Origin: an uncultured Muribaculaceae bacterium
Lineage (GTDB): Bacteria > Bacteroidota > Bacteroidia > Bacteroidales > Muribaculaceae
Direction: 5' to 3'
DNA length: 64,000 bases
NCBI GenBank assembly: GCA_910579185.1
Contig: CAJTTG010000002.1
Coordinates: forward strand, 279,335-343,334
Shown here in pieces: positions 57,751 through 64,000 of this stretch; position 1 is the stretch's first letter; the number at the start of each line of letters is the position of its first letter. Position numbers and translations under genes: made by a program. The notes under the pieces were generated by a model, which did not search any database, had not been told where the DNA came from, and worked only from the letters and a program-made list of their open reading frames with translations.

Positions 57751-58380
57751 TCAATCATGGGGGATTCCGAGCAGTTTCTCCATCACTTGCGAGGTGTAGA
57801 GCATCGGATCCGGCGCATTTATTATGGCTCCCGACATGGCTATGCCGTTAACTCCCGTCTCGCGCAGCGCGTCGACATCCTCAAGGGTTATGCCGCCTAT
57901 CGCCACTATCGGCAGATCCATTCCGGCCTGACGGACCTCTTCAACAATCTTCCGGTAGCCGTCGAGCCCAAGTTGCGGTGCGAGATTTTTCTTGGTGGTG
58001 GTGAAGCGGAAGGGTCCTACTCCGGCGTAGTCAATATCCTTGCCTTTGTATTTGATGATGTCTGCGGCGGTGTTGGCTGTGATGCCGATGATGGCATGGG
58101 GGCCGAGGATCTCGCGTGCCTGAAGAGGATCCATATCCTCCTTGCCGAGATGTACGCCCGACACTTTCAGGTCGGCCACCACATCAACTCTATCGTCAAT
58201 GATCAGGAAGGTGTCCGTCTCCTTGCACATCGGGATCAGTTCAAGAGCTGTTTCCCTCACCTCTTCGTCTGTGGCATCTTTCATGCGCAGCTGTATCCAG
58301 CGGCACCCACCTTCAATAGCCATCTGCACCTCTTCGGCGATGGAATATTTTGTCGATTCGTTGGTTATGAATTGTAACAT
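57751..58380 (-). CDS. thiE: Thiamine-phosphate synthase ThiE
   Basis: The 209-aa TIM-barrel enzyme joins HMP-PP and thiazole phosphate. WIQLRMKDATDEEV, DDRVDVVADLKVSGVHLGKEDM, GPFRFTTTKKN and IVAIGGIT are diagnostic ThiE sequence. It is the better conserved of two ThiE-like proteins in this operon. Confidence 0.93.
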   Translation of the reverse strand: MLQFITNESTKYSIAEEVQMAIEGGCRWIQLRMKDATDEEVRETALELIPMCKETDTFLIIDDRVDVVADLKVSGVHLGKEDMDPLQAREILGPHAIIGITANTAADIIKYKGKDIDYAGVGPFRFTTTKKNLAPQLGLDGYRKIVEEVRQAGMDLPIVAIGGITLEDVDALRETGVNGIAMSGAIINAPDPMLYTSQVMEKLLGIPHD

Positions 58381-58395
58381 AATCTGAGATAGAAT

Positions 58396-58926
58396 TTAAA
58401 ACATATCGGTTGCACCTTTAACGGCGTATCCCGAGAAATTATACTTTTTGATATCTTCTGTCCTGGATGGCGTTATGCCTCCTAATGCTATAACACGCGG
58501 CGTCGCTATATCGTTTAGTCTCATCAGCTCGTCTTGGCTGAACGCGGCCTTATATCCCTGTTTGGAAATACTGTCGAAGATAGGGGAGAGGGTCACATAG
58601 TCACAGTCTGTGGCTGCGGTTACTTCGTCTATGGAGTGGCACGAGCGGCTGTGGGGACCGTCATAGAAATCTGGAACCGACGGACAGCGTCTGTTCAGGT
58701 GAAGCCCTCCTAAATTGAAGTCGGCGGCAAGACTGAAGTGCCCGTGAAGCCTCAGCCGGCGGTGGAGACGTTGAGGTATCTCCTCTATCAGCCGCCGCAT
58801 ATCTCGGAGCGTGGCGTCGGGATGCCTCAGATGGGCATAGTCCCATTTGCCGCTGTCGAGCATTCCGGTGATGCGCCCGGCCTCACCGTCGCTGATCTCT
58901 TCCGGTGTTATGAAGATGCGTATCAT
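58396..58926 (-). CDS. ThiE/TenI-like protein
   Basis: The 176-aa protein has the ThiE/TenI barrel (HLRHPDATLRDMRRL; RRLRLHGHFSLAADFNLGGLHLN; YVTLSPIFDSISKQGYKAAFS; VIALGGITPSR). It lacks several substrate residues of ThiE and is shorter, so it is closer to TenI, which aromatises the thiazole tautomer. It lies between thiE and thiS. Confidence 0.8.
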   Translation of the reverse strand: MIRIFITPEEISDGEAGRITGMLDSGKWDYAHLRHPDATLRDMRRLIEEIPQRLHRRLRLHGHFSLAADFNLGGLHLNRRCPSVPDFYDGPHSRSCHSIDEVTAATDCDYVTLSPIFDSISKQGYKAAFSQDELMRLNDIATPRVIALGGITPSRTEDIKKYNFSGYAVKGATDMF

Positions 58927-59123
58927 CCTCCGTAGAATGCCTTGATGATCAGTAATGTATCCCCGTCTTTCAAGACCGTGGAATCGTGGTCGGCCTTCCG
59001 CACAACGGCTCCGTTGAGGGCTATGGCTATTCCTTCGCTGGGAATCTGTTGCTCTCTGATTGCATCGCCTACTGTCGATCCCTCGGCGATGGACAGTTCT
59101 TTGTCGTTAATCTTTATTTTCAT
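58923..59123 (-). CDS. thiS: Sulfur carrier protein ThiS
   Basis: The 66-aa ubiquitin-fold protein ends in the essential GG (FYGG), which is adenylated and thiocarboxylated. It overlaps both neighbours by a few bases. No thiF adenylyltransferase is seen in this operon. Confidence 0.95.
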   Translation of the reverse strand: MKIKINDKELSIAEGSTVGDAIREQQIPSEGIAIALNGAVVRKADHDSTVLKDGDTLLIIKAFYGG

Positions 59124-59937
59124 ATGTTCGTTTGAATTTCATGTGTCTCGGGCCGAACAGATGGTTCACGGGGCCATGGCCACGCCCTATGGCTACTCTC
59201 GCGCCGGCTTGGAGCGCACGTGTCACGAATAGTTTGCCGCGCATCGTGGCCTCGGTGATGTCGAATCCGAGGGCCAGATAAGAGGCTATGGCGGCCGATA
59301 GGGTGCAGCCTGTGCCATGGGTGTTGTTCGTGTTGACGGCATCGGCTGTGAGCGTTATCAGATCTTCCTCCCCATCAAGATAGAGATAATCTATTTTCAT
59401 GTCCGTGCGTTCAAAATCGCCACCTTTGAGAAGCACATTCCGGCAGCCCATATCGTGAAGTTTCAATGCCTGGGCCATCGGATCTGTTTCGCCTGTAAGT
59501 TCAATGGCTTCATTGCGGTTGGGGGTCACGAGGGTCGCGAGCGGAAATATCAGGCGTGTCATTGATTCTATGGCGTCACGTTCTATCAGCAATGAGCCGG
59601 AGGTGGACACCATCACGGGATCAACAACAAGATTTCTGATGCCGTTTCGGATAAATGCTTCCGCTGTGGCTTCCACATTGGCGCGGTCAAAAAGCATTCC
59701 TGTCTTGGCGGCGATCGGAGGGATGTCGCTGCAAGCCATGTCTATCTGGTCAGCCAGAATCTGGGGAGAGATACCCTGGATGGAACGCACACCGGTAGTG
59801 TTTTGTGCCGTGATGGCCGTGATTGCGCTCATGCCGTAGCACCCTATCGCCGATATTGTCTTTATATCGGCCTGTATGCCTGCGCCCCCGGAAGAATCGG
59901 AGCCGGCAACTGTCAGAATTGGGATATATTGTTTCAT
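59107..59937 (-). CDS. thiD: Hydroxymethylpyrimidine/phosphomethylpyrimidine kinase ThiD
   Basis: The 276-aa ribokinase-fold enzyme phosphorylates HMP and HMP-P. TVAGSDSSGGAGIQADIKT (N-terminal substrate loop) and NTHGTGCTLSAAIA (anion hole and catalytic base) are clear. It is the first gene after the TPP riboswitch. Confidence 0.95.
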   Translation of the reverse strand: MKQYIPILTVAGSDSSGGAGIQADIKTISAIGCYGMSAITAITAQNTTGVRSIQGISPQILADQIDMACSDIPPIAAKTGMLFDRANVEATAEAFIRNGIRNLVVDPVMVSTSGSLLIERDAIESMTRLIFPLATLVTPNRNEAIELTGETDPMAQALKLHDMGCRNVLLKGGDFERTDMKIDYLYLDGEEDLITLTADAVNTNNTHGTGCTLSAAIASYLALGFDITEATMRGKLFVTRALQAGARVAIGRGHGPVNHLFGPRHMKFKRTYENKD

Positions 59938-59938
59938 T

Positions 59939-59975
59939 CCGATGCGTTTGTTCTTTTGTTCGGCAACGGCATCGG
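59939..59975 (-). promoter_or_regulatory. Possible translation-blocking hairpin before thiD
   Basis: CCGATGC (59975-59969 on the minus strand) can pair with GCATCGG (59945-59939), which ends one base before the thiD ATG. It could be the expression platform of the TPP riboswitch. The role is inferred. Confidence 0.4.
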
Positions 59976-60029
59976 TGGTGTGATGGTGGGCTGGATAAGC
60001 CTATGATTGTGGATTTATTTGATCAACAA

Positions 60030-60112
60030 TCCCTGCGCCGGTGTTAACCGTATCAGGTTCGGAGGGTATGAATCTCAGCCTTTTTCCATTATGGATTTCA
60101 GGCACCCCTTTG
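60030..60112 (-). promoter_or_regulatory. TPP riboswitch (THI element)
   Basis: On the minus strand it carries the conserved blocks GGGGTGCC, AGGCTGAGA, ACCC, GAACCTGAT and CACCGGCGCAGGGA in the right order. It senses thiamine pyrophosphate and controls the thiamine operon that starts with thiD. Confidence 0.93.
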
Positions 60113-60123
60113 TCGTGCATCGG

Positions 60124-60155
60124 CAAAGTTAATGTTTTATATGATAAACAGCAAA
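60124..60155 (-). promoter_or_regulatory. Promoter of the thiamine operon
   Basis: On the minus strand TTTG (60155-60152), 20 bp, TAACTTTG (60131-60124), directly before the riboswitch. Confidence 0.8.
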
Positions 60156-60172
60156 TTTTTTTTCTTTGGGCA

Positions 60173-60201
60173 TTGTGTTTCATGGATTTCTTCTAACTTT
60201 G
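60173..60201 (+). promoter_or_regulatory. Promoter of the amylase gene
   Basis: TTG (60173-60175), 18 bp, TAACTTTG (60194-60201), 35 bp before the ATG. It is divergent to the thiamine promoter. Confidence 0.65.
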
Positions 60202-60236
60202 CAATAGATTATCATACTTACGTAATAAACCGTTTC

Positions 60237-63047
60237 ATGAAAAAACTTTTGCTTCCACTTGTATTGGGGTGGTTTGCCTTGGCGTCTGCCGGACAGATCG
60301 TGACGACTTCGCCGGCCATTGTGCAGACCGATTCAAAAAACATTGTGATTACCTATCATGCCGATGAGGGCAACAAGGGGTTGGCCGGACTGACGGCAAC
60401 CTCAAAGGTCTATGCCCACACGGGAGTCATTACTTCCGAAAGTTCCGGACCCGGCGATTGGAAACATGCGCCTGACTGGCTCGACAATTCATCGAAATAT
60501 GAGATGACCTATGCCGGTGCCGACACTTGGACACTCACAATCTCGGATCTTGCTTCCTACTATGGGCTTTCTGCCGGAGAAACTGTCGATAAACTGATGT
60601 TTGTGTTCCGCAACGCCACTGGATCTATGGAGGGTAAGACTGCCTCTGGCGGTGATATCTCTGTCGATGTCTATCCTCCGGGCTTTCAGGTCGTGATCGG
60701 TAGCAGCCTTGAATCCTCGGTGATCAATTCTTCCGATCCTGTCTATTTCACTGTCAATACAACTGCCGCTGCCAATATCCGGCTCTACCTTCAGGGTGCT
60801 TCTTCCGACATTGCTTCCGCAAGCTCGGCCACAACGCTTTCCGGTTCTATGGCCTTTACGTCGGTTGGTGCCTACACGATTGTCGCCGAAGCGACGCCTG
60901 TGGCCGGTGGATCTGCGGTGACATCTACTTTGCAGCTTGTGAAACTCGGGGCTTCTGTCCGTCAGGATTATCCCGGTGGGATTCCTAAGATGGGGCCTGT
61001 GACCAATGCTGATGGATCTGTCACATTCTGTATTGCTGCTCCCGGAAAGAGCTCAATGGTGCTTGTACCGTCCTGGAACGGTTATCAGATAACATCCGCT
61101 CTCCAAATGAAATATCACGACTATGAAGGCTATCGGTATTTCTGGACCACGGTTTCCGATCTCCGGCCCGACACCGATTATATCTACTATTTCCTTGCCG
61201 ATGGTGAGACGGCGGTCGGAGACCCGTATGCCCGTCTGGTGCTCGACCCTTGGAGCGATAAATACATTCCGGAATCCGTTTTCCCGGATATGCCTGCTTA
61301 TCCTGTAGGCAGTGTGCCGGAAGGATTGCCTTTGGCTGTATATAATAGCGGTGCCGACGATTACGATTGGCAGGTGACCGATTTCAAAGGTGTTGATAAA
61401 AGCCGTTTGGTCATCTATGAGCTGCTGATTCGTGATTTCACCGGTGAGGAAGGCGAGGCCAACGGTTCCGGAACAGTGGCCGGAGTCCTTTCCAAGCTCG
61501 ACTATCTTGAGTCGCTCGGAGTAAATGCCATTGAGCTTATGCCTGTAATGGAGTTCAATGGAAATAATTCATGGGGCTACAACACGAACTTCTATTTCGC
61601 TCCCGATAAGGCTTATGGCACTCCCGACGACTATCGCCGTCTCATCGACGAATGTCATGCACGTGGAATTGCTGTGATTCTCGATATCGTGTTCAATCAG
61701 AGCGACGGCCTCCATCCATGGTATCAGCTCTACTCGTCGGCAGAGAATCCGTTCTACAATGCCTCGGCTCCACATGCCTATAGCGTTCTCAATGATTGGA
61801 AACAGGAAAATCCTCTTGTTGAGATGCAGTGGAAAGATGCACTGCAATACTGGCTTTCGGCCTACAAGGTCGATGGATTCCGCTTCGACCTTGTCAAAGG
61901 TCTTGGCGACAGCGATAGTTATGGTGCCGTTTATAATGCGTCGACCAACACATGGAGCGGCGTGACCGATGAAAAGACCAATCTCTACAATCAGACGCGT
62001 GTCGACCGCATGAAGCGTCTCCACGATGCCATGCGTGAGGTTAATCCCGATGCTTATTTCATCAACGAGAATCTTGCCGGTGCCGAGGAAGAGAATGCCA
62101 TGGCTGCCGATGGAGAACTTAATTGGGCAAATATAAACACTCCATCCACCAACTACGAGCTTATGTCTGATGCGGATCTGAATGTTTTCTATGCTCCTTC
62201 CAATGGGGAACGCAAATGGGGTTCGACGGTAAGCTATATGGAGAGCCATGATGAAGAGCGCATAGCCTATGCAATTGAAAACTATTCCGGCTCTGTCTCA
62301 AATGTGTTGACTATTAAAAACAGTGAGGCCTTGCGTAACCGGCGCCTTGGTTCGATAGCGGCGCAGATGCTTCTTTCTCCCGGGCCACACATGATCTGGC
62401 AGTTCCAGGAGTTTGGCGACAACCAGACCACTAAAAATGCCTCGGGCAACGACACCTCTCCCAAGACCGTTGTCTGGAATGATCTCGAAAACGAATATCA
62501 GGCCGGTCTGAAGCAATCCTATGCCGATCTGATCAATATCCGAAACTCCTATCCGGAATTTTTCACCGATAGCATATCTACGGAGATGAACTGCAATTTC
62601 AACACTATCACAGCCAAGACCATTGTCCTGACCAATGGTGACAAGCAGCTTGTGCTTGTGGTCAATCCCAACTATCGCGACATGTCCTCAACCATGACAT
62701 TGCCCGAGTCCGTTTCCCATGATTATTCCGACTATAAGCTTCTCGCTGCAAGCTATGGTCAGACCCCCAAAATGACCTCTGCAAAAAAAGTATCCCTCAA
62801 AGGTTGTTCTTTTGCTGTTTTCGGAACCAATAATCTTGTAGCTGGAATCGACGATATTGCATCCGATAGCTCCACTCCGCTATCTGTTTATGCCGACAGC
62901 GAAGGCAACATCATTGTTGATGGAGAATACTCAACTCTTGCCGTCTACGATCTTTCCGGCCGCCCGATGCCCACAACATCACTGCACCCCGGAATATACA
63001 TTGTCCGCGTCGACGCAACCACCCACAAAATCGCCGTCACCCGGTAA
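60237..63047 (+). CDS. Secreted GH13 alpha-amylase-type enzyme with possible T9SS sorting tail
   Basis: The 936-aa protein has a signal peptide (MKKLLLPLVLGWFALASAG), two N-terminal beta domains of starch-binding/CBM48 type, and the GH13 barrel. Catalytic residues are the nucleophile D551 in FRFDLVKG, the acid/base E611 in INENLAG and D672 in ESHDEERI. A C-terminal beta domain of GH13 enzymes follows. The last 40 residues (LAVYDLSGRPM...LHPGIYIVRVD) look like a type A T9SS or related sorting domain. It degrades starch-like glucans at the cell surface. The start at 60237 is set by the signal peptide. Confidence 0.88.
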   Translation: MKKLLLPLVLGWFALASAGQIVTTSPAIVQTDSKNIVITYHADEGNKGLAGLTATSKVYAHTGVITSESSGPGDWKHAPDWLDNSSKYEMTYAGADTWTLTISDLASYYGLSAGETVDKLMFVFRNATGSMEGKTASGGDISVDVYPPGFQVVIGSSLESSVINSSDPVYFTVNTTAAANIRLYLQGASSDIASASSATTLSGSMAFTSVGAYTIVAEATPVAGGSAVTSTLQLVKLGASVRQDYPGGIPKMGPVTNADGSVTFCIAAPGKSSMVLVPSWNGYQITSALQMKYHDYEGYRYFWTTVSDLRPDTDYIYYFLADGETAVGDPYARLVLDPWSDKYIPESVFPDMPAYPVGSVPEGLPLAVYNSGADDYDWQVTDFKGVDKSRLVIYELLIRDFTGEEGEANGSGTVAGVLSKLDYLESLGVNAIELMPVMEFNGNNSWGYNTNFYFAPDKAYGTPDDYRRLIDECHARGIAVILDIVFNQSDGLHPWYQLYSSAENPFYNASAPHAYSVLNDWKQENPLVEMQWKDALQYWLSAYKVDGFRFDLVKGLGDSDSYGAVYNASTNTWSGVTDEKTNLYNQTRVDRMKRLHDAMREVNPDAYFINENLAGAEEENAMAADGELNWANINTPSTNYELMSDADLNVFYAPSNGERKWGSTVSYMESHDEERIAYAIENYSGSVSNVLTIKNSEALRNRRLGSIAAQMLLSPGPHMIWQFQEFGDNQTTKNASGNDTSPKTVVWNDLENEYQAGLKQSYADLINIRNSYPEFFTDSISTEMNCNFNTITAKTIVLTNGDKQLVLVVNPNYRDMSSTMTLPESVSHDYSDYKLLAASYGQTPKMTSAKKVSLKGCSFAVFGTNNLVAGIDDIASDSSTPLSVYADSEGNIIVDGEYSTLAVYDLSGRPMPTTSLHPGIYIVRVDATTHKIAVTR

Positions 63048-63129
63048 CAACCACCTTTCTCCAAATATTGTCTATATCATCCCCCGACAATGTCCATCAC
63101 TCTCCTTATCGTACATTGTCTATAACATT

Positions 63130-63161
63130 AAACGGGGCGGATTCTTTGATCCGCCCCGTTT
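63130..63161 (+). terminator. Terminator of the amylase gene
   Basis: AAACGGGGCGGAT (63130-63142) pairs perfectly with ATCCGCCCCGTTT (63149-63161). Confidence 0.85.
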
Positions 63162-63297
63162 AATATCCTACCATCCCGGTCAGGGTAACGGCACATGTTC
63201 AACCCATCAACCTAATCAACCTAATCAACGCTTCAACCTTCGGGCAAAGCCCGACCTACAAGCCGTCTACCGCCACACTTCACTCTCCCCACTCCCC

Positions 63298-64000
63298 GTG
63301 ACAAAATAAAAACACCTGTAGGGACTGCGCCATGGCGCGTCCGGCTCCATCCTCCTTCCTTATGGATAAAGAAACGCCGGAGGAATGAAGTGCAACTGAT
63401 TTATTTTATGGCTAATCTGCGCAGGTCGGGGTAACGGCTCTCCGAGCCGTCTACCGCCACACGGCACTATCCCACACTTCACTCTCCCCACTCCTCGTGA
63501 CAAAATAAAAACACCTGTAGGGACTGCGCCATGGCGCGTCCGGCTTCATCCACCTTCCATATGGATGAAAAAACGCCGGAGGAATTGAATTTGAAGTGCA
63601 CCTGATTTATTTTATGGCGTAATCTACGCAGGTCGGGGTAACGGCTCTCCGAGCCGTCTACCGCCACACTGCACTATCCCACACTTCACTCTAACACTCC
63701 CTGTGACAAAATAAAAACACCTGTAGGGACTGCGCCATGGCGCGTCCGGCTCCATCCTCCTTCCATATGGATGAAAAAACGCCGGAGGAATTGAATTTGA
63801 AGTGCACCTGATTTATTTTATTGTTAATCTGCGCAGGTCGGGGTAACGGCTCTCCGAGCCGTCTACCGCCTCCAATTCTAAATTCTTCCCCGTTACCCCT
63901 CCATGTGACAAAATAAAGAATACCTGTAGGGACTGCGCCATGGCGCTATTCTTTACCCACAGAAGTCAAAACAGAATCAGGATTGTTATAAGATAGGAAG
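63298..64000. repeat. Tandem array of about 200-bp palindromic (REP-like) repeats
   Basis: Units begin GTGACAAAATAAA at 63298, 63497, 63703 and 63905 (periods 199, 206 and 202), the last cut by the window end. Each of the first three contains the palindrome GCGCCATGGCGC and an ACGGCTC-TCC-GAGCCGT hairpin; the fourth keeps only the palindrome. A decayed half unit lies at about 63170-63290. No protein frame of normal composition runs through them. Non-coding repeats of this type are often bidirectional terminators or mobile REP elements. Confidence 0.75.

Noticed and set aside
63298..64000. CRISPR array
   Set aside because: The repeats are about 200 bp with almost no unique spacers, contain long palindromes, and no cas gene is near.

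Overview
The window looks like a Bacteroidales chromosome, most likely a gut Muribaculaceae- or Bacteroides-like organism. Many genes carry the Bacteroidota promoter signature (TTTG or TTG, about 20 bp, then TAnnTTTG). There is an IlvA with an ACT domain, a TPP-riboswitch thiamine operon, a starch-type GH13 enzyme with a possible C-terminal sorting tail, and an integrase of the Bacteroides type that lacks the first catalytic arginine. All family names come from reading motifs; no database search was possible.

Layout. (1) 1-843: end of an RluA-type pseudouridine synthase and a tRNA-CAT gene. (2) 844-44997: a complete prophage of about 44 kb integrated in that tRNA. It is bounded by a 43-bp direct repeat (844-886 and 44955-44997), with the integrase at the left end and a repressor at the right end. 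Nearly all phage genes lie on the minus strand and run right to left: Cro-like and HTH genes, a primase-helicase fusion, a candidate iteron origin, ArdA anti-restriction, a ClpP-like prohead protease, major capsid protein, tail-tube-like protein, PRTase, PLD-like protein, small and large terminase, portal, connector and neck proteins, holin/endolysin/unimolecular spanin, tape measure and a baseplate-like protein. AT-rich cargo genes (morons) sit between the GC-rich modules, mostly with their own host-type promoters. They include a secreted aspartyl protease, a DUF6624-like protein with a lipoprotein, a ThiF-like Rossmann protein with a LuxR regulator, an AlbA_2/ATPase regulator and small membrane proteins. 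(3) 45000-52600: small chromosomal genes (HU, AraC, DUF4405-like, radical SAM, two HxlR loci, GrpB, NTF2-like proteins, class A beta-lactamase). (4) 52625-60155: tRNA-Leu, ilvA and the thiamine operon thiD-thiS-tenI-like-thiE-thiG-thiC-thiH behind a TPP riboswitch. (5) 60173-64000: a GH13 amylase gene with a terminator, then an array of about 200-bp palindromic repeats.

Main new observations. Six phage modules share one promoter architecture, GTCTTTTC, exactly 19 bp, then TAnnTTTG, which reads as a phage-specific late promoter. The divergent moron pair at 26.5 kb carries the same 17-bp box exactly 20 bp upstream of both -7 elements. Several plus-strand promoters fire into gene-free intervals, against the direction of the operons. 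One of them leads into a triple-hairpin segment that ends in a T-run and is a strong candidate small RNA. A cluster of GTCAAC/GTTGAC repeats beside the primase-helicase is a candidate replication origin. The integrase arm sites (ACCTTGYRCA) can be seen at both prophage ends. Two separate HxlR loci share the same operator, TACCGAAA repeated at 19 bp.
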